DNA of 64,000 nt. Source: Planctomycetes bacterium MalM25. GTDB lineage: Bacteria > Planctomycetota > Planctomycetia > Pirellulales > Lacipirellulaceae. The position numbers were made by a program, and so were the translations under genes. Below the pieces are notes generated by a model that was not told the DNA's origin, searched no databases, and saw nothing but the letters and a program-made list of their open reading frames with translations. Of the stretch, positions 56,055 to 64,000 are shown piece after piece (the first letter of the stretch is position 1; every line of letters starts with the position of its first letter). Where the stretch lies: contig CP036424.1 in NCBI GenBank assembly GCA_007745835.1, positions 4,017,968-4,081,967 on the forward strand, given 5' to 3'.

Positions 56055-57875
56055 ATGGCCGGAATCCAAGCCCAACTCGCCGATCTCCTGCGGCTCCTCC
56101 GTTCACGCTGGAAGCCGCTGCTCGCAGCCGGGGTGGCTTGGCGGCTGGTGGCGATTGGGGTGCTGACGCCGCTCTACGCCGCGCTGCTGCGGATCGGCAT
56201 GTACGGGTCGGGCGAGGCGGTGCTGACCGACACCGACCTGGCGCACTTCGCCCTCTCGCCGATCGGCTGGGCCTGCCTGTTCGCCATCGGCGTGCTGACG
56301 GTCGCCGGCGCCGCGCTCGAGCTGGCGCTCTTCGTCGCCCTGCTCTCGCTGCCCGACCAGGCGGCCGATCCGATCACGGCGGCGGGGCTCGTCGCGCGTC
56401 GGGCGAAGCCGATCGTCCTGACCGCCGCGCGGGTCGTGCTGCACACGCTGATGTGGCTCGCACCGGCGGCGATCGCCCTCGGGGTCGGCTACAAGACGCT
56501 TCTCTCCGAGTACGACATCAACTACTACCTGAGCGAACGCCCGACCGAGTTCTGGGCCGCCGCGGCGTTGGTCGCCGTGGTCGCGGTCTACCTGATCTAC
56601 GCCGCGTGGCGGCTGACGCTCGGTTGGTTCCTCGCGCTGCCCACCGTGCTGTTCGAAGCGACCCCGCCGAGCGACGCCCACGCGGTCAGCCGCGAACGGC
56701 TCCGCGGCCACGGAGCCGCGGTGTTCGGATGGCTGATTGGCTGGTTCCTCGCCTCGTCCGGGCTCTCGACCCTGCTGACCGCGCTCGCCGCGGGCATGGC
56801 GTGGCGAGTAGCGCCGTACTGGCCGATTGGACTCGGCTGGATCGCGCTGGGCATCGGCCTGGCGTTGCTCGGAGCGATCGCCCTGGGCGTGATGACCAAC
56901 CTGCTCAGCACCATCGCCTTCGCCGGCATCCTGCGGCAGACGCACGCGCGTCTCGGCGGCGCCAAAACGGCGATGATCGAGCCGACCTGGCTCAGCCGGT
57001 TCCTGCCGCGTCTCACCCGGCTCCGATTGGCTGCGGCGGCGGCGATCGCCCTGCTCGGATCGACGACCCTCGGCTACCTCGCCATCAGCCAGATGTCGGC
57101 CGAAGACCGCGTCGAGGTGATCGGCCACCGGGGCGCGCCAGAGGCCGCCCCCGAGAACACCCTCGCCGCGTTCGAGGCGGCGATCGAAGCGGGCGCTGAC
57201 TGGATCGAACTCGACGTGCAAGAGACCGCCGACGGCCAGGTGATCGTCTTCCACGACAGCGACTTCATGAAGGTCGCCGGCGACGCCCGCAAGATCTGGG
57301 ACCTGAACCTGGACGACGCCCAACAGATCGACATCGGCAGCCGGTTCGACCCCGCCTTCGCCGATCAGCGGGCGCCCACCCTCGCCGAGGTGCTCGAACT
57401 GGCCCGGGGCCGCGCGACCGTGCTGATCGAACTCAAGTACTACGGCCACCAGATCGACCTCGAACGCCGCGTCGCCACGGTCGTGGACGAGGCGGACGCC
57501 GCGGATCGCATCGCGATCATGTCGCTCGACCGGGCGGGCGTTGCGCGGATGAAGGCGCACCGGCCCGACTGGCGCGTTGGGCAGGTGCTGTCGTACGCCG
57601 CGGGCGACGCGCGCAAGCTGACAGCCGACTTCCTGGCGATCAATGCCTCGTCCGTCACGCAAGGCGCGATCCGCCGCGCCCACAAGCAGGGGAGAGCGGT
57701 CTACGTGTGGACGGTGAACGAACCGGTTGTGATGTCGTCGCTCATCAGCCGCGGAGTCGATGGCCTGATCACCAACCGTCCCGCCGTCGCACGCCGGGTG
57801 CTCGAAGAGCGCGCCCAGATGCCGACGCTAGCCCGGCTGCTGATCGACCTGGCGAACCGGCTGAAGGGCGGCTAG
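56055..57875 (+). CDS. Membrane glycerophosphodiester phosphodiesterase
   Basis: 606 residues. Residues 1-345 contain about eight hydrophobic helices matching the GDPD membrane domain (for example WACLFAIGVLTVAGAALELALFVALLSLP and LGWIALGIGLALLGAIALGVMTNLL). Residues about 355-590 are the catalytic GDPD barrel: VIGHRGAPEAAPENTLAAFEAAIEAGADWIELDVQETADGQVIVFHDSDF with the HRG, E and HD catalytic residues. It hydrolyses glycerophosphodiesters to sn-glycerol 3-phosphate and an alcohol, probably facing the periplasm. It starts divergently from the HerA-like gene. Confidence 0.94.
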   Translation: MAGIQAQLADLLRLLRSRWKPLLAAGVAWRLVAIGVLTPLYAALLRIGMYGSGEAVLTDTDLAHFALSPIGWACLFAIGVLTVAGAALELALFVALLSLPDQAADPITAAGLVARRAKPIVLTAARVVLHTLMWLAPAAIALGVGYKTLLSEYDINYYLSERPTEFWAAAALVAVVAVYLIYAAWRLTLGWFLALPTVLFEATPPSDAHAVSRERLRGHGAAVFGWLIGWFLASSGLSTLLTALAAGMAWRVAPYWPIGLGWIALGIGLALLGAIALGVMTNLLSTIAFAGILRQTHARLGGAKTAMIEPTWLSRFLPRLTRLRLAAAAAIALLGSTTLGYLAISQMSAEDRVEVIGHRGAPEAAPENTLAAFEAAIEAGADWIELDVQETADGQVIVFHDSDFMKVAGDARKIWDLNLDDAQQIDIGSRFDPAFADQRAPTLAEVLELARGRATVLIELKYYGHQIDLERRVATVVDEADAADRIAIMSLDRAGVARMKAHRPDWRVGQVLSYAAGDARKLTADFLAINASSVTQGAIRRAHKQGRAVYVWTVNEPVVMSSLISRGVDGLITNRPAVARRVLEERAQMPTLARLLIDLANRLKGG

Positions 57876-58044
57876 CGATCGCCGCTCCGTCCGGAATGGG
57901 GCAAGTTTGCGGGGGGTTCCGATTGGGGAGCTACCGGCGCGTCACCGCACCGGCCGGGGCGTTTGTGTCCGATAGCGTAGTGAGAGGGGCTGATCCCGTG
58001 CCCCAGTAAACCACTCGGTATGGACGCTCAGGGGAAAGCCTTCG

Positions 58045-58908
58045 ATGACGGCACGTCTCTTCACGATGGCCCTCCTGACCTCGGTTTCAGCATCGGCCGA
58101 AGCTCAGCTCTTCGAGTTCTGCGACGACTTCACGAAACCGGCGTGCTGCCAACGCGACCCCTACGAAGAGCGGATCGAAACCGAGCGTCACGACTTCACC
58201 CAGTCCGCTGTCACCGTTGGCAGGGGAGTCGCGCAGGTTGAGGCGGGGTACTCGTACTTCTACAGCGAGACCGCCACGGAGACCGAGTCCGCCCACACCA
58301 CACCGGAGCTGTTTCTCCGCTACGGGCTGACCGAGGACATCGAGTTCCGCGTCCGCTGGAACCACGCCTGGATTCATATCGACGAGGAAGAAGACCGCGC
58401 TGGCGCGGAGGACGTGCGGTACTCGCTCAAGTTCCAGATGACACGGGAAAGCTGCGACAGCTGGCTGCCGACCAGCGCGCTGGAGGTCCGCGGCACGGCC
58501 CCGACCGGCGGCGAGGTCTTCTCGACCGGGCAGGCCGAGTTCAGCCTCGATTACATCTACCAGTGGCGACTCACCGAGGGCGTCACCTTCGCCGCCTCAA
58601 CCGGTTTCGGTACCAACGGCTTCGGGGACTTCGGACTCGTCCCCGAGGAGCCCACGGAGGACAACTTCCTCTACCTGACGCAATCGGCGGTCCTCGGTTT
58701 CGAGCTGTCCGAGTCAAACACCCTCTACGCGGAGTGGTTCGGCGTCTACTCCGACGGCCTGGAGGACGAGTTCGCCGTGTCGGTCTTCAACGTCGGCGTC
58801 GACCACTACGTCACCGACAACTTCGTGCTCGACATCCGGGCGGGCGTCGGCCTGTCCGGCGACGCGGACGACTTCTTCACCGGCGTCGGCGGCGGTTACC
58901 GCTACTGA
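58045..58908 (+). CDS. Outer-membrane transporter-like protein (phenol MetA degradation family type)
   Basis: 287 residues with signal peptide [19 protein letters not shown]. The Cys-rich start [53 protein letters not shown] leads to barrel strands: [98 protein letters not shown], and final aromatic YRY. The pattern matches the PF13557-type transporter proteins of gram-negative outer membranes. Substrate unknown. Confidence 0.82.
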   Translation: MTARLFTMALLTSVSASAEAQLFEFCDDFTKPACCQRDPYEERIETERHDFTQSAVTVGRGVAQVEAGYSYFYSETATETESAHTTPELFLRYGLTEDIEFRVRWNHAWIHIDEEEDRAGAEDVRYSLKFQMTRESCDSWLPTSALEVRGTAPTGGEVFSTGQAEFSLDYIYQWRLTEGVTFAASTGFGTNGFGDFGLVPEEPTEDNFLYLTQSAVLGFELSESNTLYAEWFGVYSDGLEDEFAVSVFNVGVDHYVTDNFVLDIRAGVGLSGDADDFFTGVGGGYRY

Positions 58909-58971
58909 AGAGAGCCAGCCCAAACGCGGCAACGCGTTAGCAGATAGCGCCGGCCGAGAGCGGCCGAGAAG

Positions 58972-59046
58972 GGTGGCTGAGGGGTCTCGAACCCCCGACC
59001 TCCGGAATCACAATCCGGCGCTCTAACCAACTGAGCTACAGCCACC
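58972..59046 (-). tRNA. tRNA-His (GTG anticodon)
   Basis: A 75-nt cloverleaf with G at position -1 and C73, as bacterial tRNA-His. Acceptor GTGGCTG/CAGCCAC, D arm GCTC-AGTTGGTTA-GAGC, anticodon arm CCGGA-TTGTGAT-TCCGG with anticodon GTG, T arm GGGGG-TTCGAGA-CCCCT. The 3' CCA is not encoded. It lies between an outer-membrane protein gene and a small membrane protein gene. Confidence 0.97.
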
Positions 59047-59116
59047 ATCGAATGGGCGTCGCGAGCCGGTTCGGCCGCGGCGAGGGCCCTATGCTATCGG
59101 CCGCCCCGGTCGATGG

Positions 59117-59236
59117 TCAACGGCCGCGGCGGGCGGCCAGCTTCCAGACCAGGCCGGCTCCGAGAGCGACCCCGGCGACGAACGCGGTCGCCAGCGTGGG
59201 GAGATCGAGCGAGGTCAGGTGGGCGAGAACGGTCAT
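59117..59236 (-). CDS. 39-residue small membrane protein
   Basis: Short ORF with a GGAG Shine-Dalgarno seven bases before its ATG. The protein MTVLAHLTSLDLPTLATAFV... has one membrane helix (TLATAFVAGVALGAGLVW) and a basic tail KLAARRGR. It is between tRNA-His and the DUF1570 gene on the same strand. No family is recognised. Confidence 0.6.
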   Translation of the reverse strand: MTVLAHLTSLDLPTLATAFVAGVALGAGLVWKLAARRGR

Positions 59237-59330
59237 CCGGGGGCTCCAAGAAGTCGCTGGCACAGGTCGTACGTGGGGGAGGCGACAGCCTAGTGACCCG
59301 CCGGCCGCGGCACAAGTTCGCCCCCGCCGG

Positions 59331-60632
59331 CTACTCGGGCGCCTGCTCCGCCACGTCGAAACCCTTAAGAAAGCGGGCGTAGTCGCGGTCGAGCTCGGCG
59401 AGCGAGCGGCCGGTCTGCCGCGCCAGCTCCTCGCCATCGGGCCGGCCACCGTAGACCGCTCGCAGGGTGCGGACGAGCGCCTCGCGGTCGGCCGGCTCGC
59501 CGTGCCGGAGCATCGCAACGAGCCCAGTCGCTTGGGCGTAGACGGCGGCCAAGTCGGTCCGGCGTTGCAGGTCGGTCCTTCCGAGCGGGGCGAGCTCCGC
59601 CAGCGGCGCCGCCGGGCCATCGACCACCGCCGAGGGGAGCCGCCCCTGGGCCGGATCGCCCAGCGTGAACCGGGCCTCGCCGGCGACGGGCGCCAGCATC
59701 TCGAAGTAACAAGCAACCCCTTCGATGAGCCAGAAGTTCGCGTCGCGCCCCGCCCCGCGGCGGCCGGGGCCGTTCTCGGCGAAGAGCTGGTGGGCCGCCT
59801 CGTGGTAGAGCGTGGCGCGGAGCTGGTCACGCTGCTCCGGGTTGTCGGTGTGGAAGAAGTGCGACTCGCGTTGGGCGTCGAAGTAGATGCCGAGCGTCTC
59901 GCCGATGCGCGGCTGGCGTCTTCGCAGGTGCGCGACGTAGCCCTCTCGGTCGCGGTGGTAGTAGACCTGCATCGGCCGCGACCGCTTCCGCGCGTTCCGC
60001 TCGCCCTCGAACAGGGCGGCGACCTCGCGGTCGCTCAACCAGTAGCCGGCGAACATCTGACGCCAGACCTGGAACACGTCCTCGAGCTCCGCGGCGAGTC
60101 GGGCTCCCGCTTCGAGTGAGTGGTTCGTGGTGACGGCGAAGTGGTCGGTACGAACCGTCCACCCTTCGTCGATTTTTGCGTGACGTTCGGCGTCTTCTTC
60201 GGCCGTGACCCAACGACGCCCCACGCGCCGTTCGCCCGCTTCGTAGCGCGCGACCTCGTCGGGCTTGAGCCAGCCGAACCGCGCGTGCCAGCGGTAGCCC
60301 CGCTCGCGCTGCTTCGCCTGGAATGGAGTGAGCCACTCGCCCGTGCCGCTCTTCGAATAGCCGAGCACCCGACGGGCGTCCGCCAGGTTGGGACTCGCGC
60401 TCAAAGCGAGAGTCGCCTGCTCAAAAGCGCAAGAGGGCTCGGACTGCTGGGCAGCGGTTTTCGCACTTCCGAAAACCACTTCTGAATAATCGCTGTCCTG
60501 CTTGGTCAAGTCACCTGAATTGTAGACATCCGGCGCCAGGCGGATCGTGTTGCCCATCCACGAAGCGTCCGCCCACGCCTGGGGCGTCAGCTGGAGCAGC
60601 GCAAAGATGGCCAAACAGGAGAGTCGGAGCAT
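59331..60632 (-). CDS. DUF1570 exported metallopeptidase-like protein
   Basis: 433 residues with signal peptide MLRLSCLAIFALLQLTPQAWA. The C-terminal half is DUF1570, a gluzincin-like domain with the zinc motif RATLYHEAAHQLFAENG (HExxH) and NFWLIEGVACYFEML supplying the downstream Glu. The N-terminal half (about 75-150) has ADARRVLGYSKSGTGEWLTPFQAKQRERGYRWHARFGWLKPDEVARYEAGERRVGRRWVTAEED, repeated in many planctomycete proteins. Probably a periplasmic protease-like enzyme; substrate unknown. Confidence 0.9.
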   Translation of the reverse strand: MLRLSCLAIFALLQLTPQAWADASWMGNTIRLAPDVYNSGDLTKQDSDYSEVVFGSAKTAAQQSEPSCAFEQATLALSASPNLADARRVLGYSKSGTGEWLTPFQAKQRERGYRWHARFGWLKPDEVARYEAGERRVGRRWVTAEEDAERHAKIDEGWTVRTDHFAVTTNHSLEAGARLAAELEDVFQVWRQMFAGYWLSDREVAALFEGERNARKRSRPMQVYYHRDREGYVAHLRRRQPRIGETLGIYFDAQRESHFFHTDNPEQRDQLRATLYHEAAHQLFAENGPGRRGAGRDANFWLIEGVACYFEMLAPVAGEARFTLGDPAQGRLPSAVVDGPAAPLAELAPLGRTDLQRRTDLAAVYAQATGLVAMLRHGEPADREALVRTLRAVYGGRPDGEELARQTGRSLAELDRDYARFLKGFDVAEQAPE

Positions 60633-60941
60633 GCTTCAAGAGTAGCCCACGCGGAGGTGATTTGGGTCAAAACCGCCAGCTGAGGCGCCTCGTCACCAAC
60701 CGGAAGACGTTTCGGTTTCTTGAGAATCTGTCTCGCGAAGTTTGACCCCTCTCAGCAGCTGCCGTAAATTGCAGTTGTGGTCGCGTTGCGGCCGGCCACG
60801 CCCGTTTCGTCCTCCTCGTTCTCGCCCGGCTGGAAGACCCAAAAGGGAGCAGGACCGGAGAGGCGTTTTCTTGAGTTGGGCCGCCACAAGCAGCACGGTG
60901 TGACGGCCCGGAGATTCCCGCGTGCTCAGAGAGAAGTTGCG
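60633..60941. other. Upstream region and leader of the cold-shock gene
   Basis: No gene is supported in this 309-bp stretch. It contains a promoter (60742-60770) and about 165 nt of transcribed leader to the TTG at 60942. The leader is GC-rich with several self-complementary stretches, and a weak GAGAAG ribosome-binding sequence precedes the start. Confidence 0.5.
60742..60770 (+). promoter_or_regulatory. Sigma70-type promoter of the cold-shock gene
   Basis: -35 TTGACC (60742-60747), 17-bp spacer, -10 TAAATT (60765-60770). This is the best sigma70-like match I saw in the window. The expected start is near 60777. Confidence 0.6.
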
Positions 60942-61136
60942 TTGACTGGTACGGTTAAGAAGCTGACTGAGAAAGGTTTTGGGTTCATCGAGGGTCAGGG
61001 GGGAGACATCTTCTTCCACTGCTCAGCGGTGCTGGACGACGGTTACGACAACCTGCGCGAAGGCCAGGAAGTCGAGTACACCGAAGGGCAGGGTCCGAAG
61101 GGACCGCGTGCCGAGAACATCAAGCCGGTCGAGTGA
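60942..61136 (+). CDS. Cold-shock domain protein
   Basis: 64 residues from a TTG start at 60942 (family alignment puts Met at ALTGTVKKLTEKG). RNA/ssDNA-binding OB fold: RNP1 KGFGFIEG and RNP2 DIFFHCSAVL, with GTVKKL at the start and GQEVEYTEGQGPKGPRAENIKPV at the end. RNP2 has Ile-Phe-Phe-His instead of the common Val-Phe-Val-His. The product is a CspA-type nucleic acid chaperone. A long leader precedes it and a strong terminator follows at 61175, so it is a monocistronic unit. Confidence 0.9.
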   Translation: MTGTVKKLTEKGFGFIEGQGGDIFFHCSAVLDDGYDNLREGQEVEYTEGQGPKGPRAENIKPVE

Positions 61137-61174
61137 TCGCGCGGACGTTCTAGGGACAACCCAAGAGGCAACGC

Positions 61175-61209
61175 CGCCCGCCGTCGCTTTGCGACGGCGG
61201 GCGTTTTTT
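61175..61209 (+). terminator. Rho-independent terminator after the cold-shock gene
   Basis: Perfect 13-bp stem CGCCCGCCGTCGC / GCGACGGCGGGCG with a TTT loop, followed by six T residues. It begins 38 bp after the stop and is a textbook intrinsic terminator. Confidence 0.95.
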
Positions 61210-61216
61210 CTAGGTC

Positions 61217-61249
61217 TCCAACGGCGAGCCGACGACGCCAGTCGTTGGA
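61217..61249. repeat. 27-nt palindromic repeat, copy B
   Basis: Core GGCGAGCCGACGACGCCAGTCGTTGGA, with flanking CCAACG/CGTTGG that pair. Intergenic, between the cold-shock terminator and the stop of the PD-(D/E)XK-like gene. Confidence 0.75.
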
Positions 61250-61266
61250 GGAACCACACGCTAAAC

Positions 61267-61836
61267 TCAAATAGCGAAGACAGACGCCGCCTTCCCTTCT
61301 GCAGTAACCGCGTGCAAAGAGAGGAATCGATCCGCCAAAACCCCTTGCGTGTCGATCGTCTCCGGCTGGACCTGGCCAGGATCGCTGGCCCGATAAACAC
61401 CGGCCCATACAAACAGCGTGTGATCGTTCAGGGCGTAGCGACGCTCATCAGGGCGCTCGCCGAGATAACGTTCTTTACCAAGATCGAGTGCGTCTCCCGA
61501 CTTGGCCAAGAGTTCCAAGGTTTCCAAGTCTTTCTTGAGTGATGGCGCCTTCCGTGGTTCGTACTTCAATTCGACTACGGCAATCACGGTCCGTGAATTG
61601 CAAATCACCAGATCGGGTAACACCGTATTCGATTTCTTGCCTACCCTCATTGAGAACCTTGGCTCAACGAAGAGCTGGCGAGTCCTCACCGGCAGCCGGG
61701 CGTTCAACCTGGCCCAGAGCGCGGCTTGCAAGCTGCGTTCGGAGTTGATCCGCTGGTTCGCGTACTCGTGCTGGATCAATCCGAACCACTCTTCACGCAG
61801 CAATTTGCGCAAGGGCTGTCTCATAGCATCTCCCAA
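61267..61836 (-). CDS. PD-(D/E)XK nuclease-like hypothetical protein
   Basis: 189 residues, starting at 61836 or at the Met four codons later. The central segment NTVLPDLVICNSRTVIAVVELKYEP has the D-x(n)-E-x-K spacing of the restriction-endonuclease fold. The N-terminal part LREEWFGLIQHEYANQRINSERSLQAALWARLNARL is helical. The rest is unrecognised. Codon use is less G+C-rich than its neighbours, consistent with acquisition. It could be a stand-alone nuclease, a defence remnant or a DNA-repair accessory. No methyltransferase or partner gene is next to it. Confidence 0.75.
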   Translation of the reverse strand: MGDAMRQPLRKLLREEWFGLIQHEYANQRINSERSLQAALWARLNARLPVRTRQLFVEPRFSMRVGKKSNTVLPDLVICNSRTVIAVVELKYEPRKAPSLKKDLETLELLAKSGDALDLGKERYLGERPDERRYALNDHTLFVWAGVYRASDPGQVQPETIDTQGVLADRFLSLHAVTAEGKAASVFAI

Positions 61837-61855
61837 GCTCTTATGGCTGCGACCC

Positions 61856-61881
61856 TCCGACGACTCGCGCGTCGGCTCGCC
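61856..61881. repeat. 27-nt palindromic repeat, copy C (inverted)
   Basis: Reverse complement reads GGCGAGCCGACGCGCGAGTCGTCGGA, equal to copy A except for one missing base. It lies in the gap between the nuclease-like gene and the isomerase gene. Confidence 0.7.
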
Positions 61882-61945
61882 ATCCGCTTCTCTGCCGTCT
61901 CCGCGACTCTGCGCGAGGCTCCCGCTGACGCTGACGGCTCGCCTA

Positions 61946-62953
61946 CTACGCCTCGCCTTGCTCGGCCATCGCCGCGTCGAACGCCACGTTGCTCGGCGCG
62001 AAGTCCATCCGCTTCACGAACGCCGCCGCGTCGCGGGCGCCGTACTCGCGGTCCATGCCGCTGTCCTCCCACTCGACCGACAGCGGGCCCTGATAGCCCA
62101 CCACGTTCAGCGCCCGGATGATCTCCTCGAAGTTCACCCCCCCGTGCCCGGGCGAGCGGAAGTCCCAGCCGCGGCGGGGATCGCCGAAGTTGTAGTGGCT
62201 GGCGAGGATGCCGGTGCGTCCGTTGAGCGTCACCAGCGCGTCCTTCACGTGCACGTGGTACTGCCGATCCGGGAACGCCCGGATGAACTCGACCGGGTCG
62301 ACGCCTTGCCAGATGAGGTGGCTCGGGTCGAAGTTGAAGCCGAACGCCTCGCGACGGTCGATCGCCTCGAGGGCGCGCTCGGCGGTGTAGATGTCGAAGG
62401 CGATCTCGGTCGGGTGGACTTCGAGCGCAAACCGGACGCCGCACTCGTCGAAGACGTCGAGGATCGGGTTCCAGCACTGCGCGAAGTAGGCGAAGCCCTC
62501 GTCGATCATCGAATCGGGCACGGGCGGGAACGAGTAGAGCAGCGGCCAGATGCTCGAGCCCGTGAAGCCGTTCACGACCTTCACGCCGAACTTCTGCGCG
62601 GCGCGGGCCGTGTTCTTCATCTCCTCAACGCAGCGGGCGTTCACGCCCTCGGGCTTGCCGTCGCCCCACAGGCGGGGCGGCAGGATCGACTGGTGCCGCT
62701 CGTCGATCGCGTCGCAGACGCACTGCCCGGCGAGGTGGTTGCTGATCGCGTGACACTCCAGGTCGTAGCGGTCCAGGAGGGCCCGCTTCTCGACCAGATA
62801 GTTCGGGTCGTCGATCGCTTTATCAACCTCGAAATGATCGCCCCAGCAGGCGAGCTCGAGGCCCTGGTAGCCGAAATCGGCCGCCATCGGCGCGAGCTTC
62901 TCGAGCGGCAGATCGGCCCACTGGCCGGTGAACAGCGTGACGGGACGGGACAT
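61946..62953 (-). CDS. Sugar phosphate isomerase/epimerase (AP endonuclease 2 fold)
   Basis: 335 residues. TIM barrel of the xylose-isomerase-like family: [83 protein letters not shown] (metal Glu/His), [73 protein letters not shown] and [17 protein letters not shown]. Probably converts a sugar or inositol derivative; the substrate cannot be read from the sequence. The gene stands alone. Confidence 0.92.
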   Translation of the reverse strand: MSRPVTLFTGQWADLPLEKLAPMAADFGYQGLELACWGDHFEVDKAIDDPNYLVEKRALLDRYDLECHAISNHLAGQCVCDAIDERHQSILPPRLWGDGKPEGVNARCVEEMKNTARAAQKFGVKVVNGFTGSSIWPLLYSFPPVPDSMIDEGFAYFAQCWNPILDVFDECGVRFALEVHPTEIAFDIYTAERALEAIDRREAFGFNFDPSHLIWQGVDPVEFIRAFPDRQYHVHVKDALVTLNGRTGILASHYNFGDPRRGWDFRSPGHGGVNFEEIIRALNVVGYQGPLSVEWEDSGMDREYGARDAAAFVKRMDFAPSNVAFDAAMAEQGEA

Positions 62954-62978
62954 GGGGGGCGCTCCTGCGGAGCCAGTG

Positions 62979-63043
62979 GGCAGCAGGCGGTAGGCGGCAG
63001 GCAGTTCTGCTGAAAAACTGCCTTCTGCTTACCGTCCTCTGCC
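62979..63043. repeat. Inverted repeat upstream of the last gene
   Basis: Arms 62979-63006 (GGCAGCAGGCGGTAGGCGGC...) and 63016-63043 match at about 22 of 28 positions with a 9-nt loop. It begins after a GGCGCTCCTGCGGAGCC fragment like the 9117-9186 palindrome. REP-like and purely intergenic. Confidence 0.6.
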
Positions 63044-63071
63044 GACTCGCTCGCCGTGCTAGAGTTGCGGT

Positions 63072-64000
63072 ATGGACTTTCGACAAGCAATCGCGGCGCT
63101 CGCGGCGTGCCTCACTCTCATCGCGGCGGAGGCTCACTCCGCCGTGCCGGTTGAGATCGCCAGCCACGCGCCGCCGCACGGTACCGCGCCCCGGCAGTGG
63201 CTTCAACGGTTGAGCGACGCGGGCGCGGGGAGCACGCGGCTGGTCGGCGCGAGCGGGCGTGAGAAGCCGCGCCTCGACGAGCTGGGCGAAGGACGCGACG
63301 GCCGGCCGATTGTGAAGGTCTACGCCGTGCTGACGCGTAAGAACGAGCTGCTGCTGCCCGGCGCTCGGGGCCACGAGCGGTACCGGCTGAGCGACCAGAA
63401 GAAGCTCGCCGAGTTCTTCCAGCGCCTCGAAGCCGGGGGCGCCGAAGGCGTGACCGCGCCGCGCGGCAAGCACGACCTGACCGAGGCCGAATTCACCGAC
63501 GCCTTCACCCGGCTGCAACGCCCCCTGCCTTCCCCGGCCGATGGCGCGACGCTGCAGGAGCTGATCGACGAGGCGGCGCGCGTCACCCGGCTGAAGATCG
63601 AGGCCGACGCCCCGTTGCGCCCCGTGCTGGCGACCCGCGTCGAAGACGCCGCGTCGCTCGACCGGCTGGCGTGCGGCACGGCCCTCGCCGCGGCGCTGCG
63701 TGCCGAGGGCCTCGCCCTCACGCCCGACAAGCCGATCGGCGGGGCGATGCGGCTGCGCATCGTCGCCTCGAAGGACGCGGCGGAGCCGTGGCCCGTCGGC
63801 TACAAGCCGGAGCGTTCGCCACGCGAGACGGCCCCGATCCTCATGGACTTCCTCACCATCGAGATCGACGGCTACACGCTCGCCGAGGCGCTCGGTGCGA
63901 TCCGCCCGCGGCTCGTCTGGAAGGACAAACCGCTGCCGATCGTCTGGGACCGCTTCGCGATGCGTTCGGCGGGCATCGATCCGGCGGCCGTGCCGGTCAC
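63072..64000 (+). CDS. Exported hypothetical protein, 3' part beyond window edge
   Basis: About 309 residues visible, no stop before the right edge. ATG at 63072 opens a signal peptide (MDFRQAIAALAACLTLIAAEAHS). The first 150 residues (PVEIASHAPPHGTAPRQWLQRLSDAG, VKVYAVLTRKNELLLPGARGHERYRLSDQKKLAEFFQRLE) and the later part (ATLQELIDEAARVTRLKIEADAPLRPVLATRVEDAASLDRLACGTALAAALRAEGLAL, LTIEIDGYTLAEALGAIRPRL) look like a secreted planctomycete protein that could carry secretin-like or DUF-type domains. I do not recognise a family. Confidence 0.75.
   Translation, partial: MDFRQAIAALAACLTLIAAEAHSAVPVEIASHAPPHGTAPRQWLQRLSDAGAGSTRLVGASGREKPRLDELGEGRDGRPIVKVYAVLTRKNELLLPGARGHERYRLSDQKKLAEFFQRLEAGGAEGVTAPRGKHDLTEAEFTDAFTRLQRPLPSPADGATLQELIDEAARVTRLKIEADAPLRPVLATRVEDAASLDRLACGTALAAALRAEGLALTPDKPIGGAMRLRIVASKDAAEPWPVGYKPERSPRETAPILMDFLTIEIDGYTLAEALGAIRPRLVWKDKPLPIVWDRFAMRSAGIDPAAVPV

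Overview
The window looks like chromosome of a high-GC marine planctomycete, most likely order Pirellulales (a Lacipirellulaceae-type organism). The evidence is the clade's typical gene families: a PSD1/DUF1549-DUF1553 protein with its DUF1501 partner, several exported sulfatases, DUF1559 pseudopilin-like proteins, PEP-CTERM and dockerin-like tails, DUF1080, DUF1570 and DUF4437 proteins, and a tandemly fused UvrA. No transposase, phage or CRISPR locus was found. Short palindromic repeat families are frequent.

Layout. Positions 1-10.6 kb: a degradation island with a truncated sulfatase (-), a DUF5060 glycosidase-like protein, a sulfatase-fold protein that has lost its active site and carries a dockerin-like tail, the PSD1-DUF1501 pair and another sulfatase. 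10.65-15.2 kb: a leftward four-gene cluster (PEP-CTERM protein, dockerin/PEP-CTERM protein, DUF1559 pseudopilin, DUF4198-Kelch protein). 15.5-18.3 kb: hemP with a palindromic, Fur-type operator inside its promoter, then a large arylsulfatase. 18.35-25.5 kb: a 2378-residue double UvrA with an internally duplicated C-terminal extension and a palindromic repeat inserted in frame. 25.6-32.3 kb: a DinB-like protein, a membrane Ser/Thr kinase, a Uma2 protein, and divergent type III and type I glutamine synthetases. 32.4-43 kb: DUF1080, an MFS transporter, a carboxypeptidase-regulatory-like protein, an outer-membrane barrel, Ppx/GppA, DUF4437, and an HxlR regulator divergent from an enoyl-CoA hydratase/quinone-oxidoreductase pair. 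43-50 kb: a multidomain DUF1080 protein, nrfHA (nitrite to ammonium), hisF and a DinG/XPD-type helicase. 50-56 kb: thiG, thiS, a YugP-type protease, small exported or membrane proteins and a HerA-like ATPase. 56-64 kb: a membrane glycerophosphodiesterase, an outer-membrane protein, tRNA-His, a DUF1570 metallopeptidase-like protein, a cold-shock protein with a long leader and a strong terminator, a PD-(D/E)XK-like protein, a sugar phosphate isomerase/epimerase, and an exported protein cut by the right edge.

How genes work together. Sulfatases, the DUF5060 protein and the PSD1/DUF1501 pair fit attack on sulfated algal polysaccharides. NrfHA makes ammonium and the two glutamine synthetases assimilate it. 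ThiS-ThiG and HisF are biosynthetic housekeeping genes. Most visible novelty is in protein architecture (UvrA extension, pseudo-sulfatase, DUF1080 with paired C-terminal modules, DinG missing one Fe-S cysteine) and in palindromic repeats that have entered coding sequence without breaking the frame.
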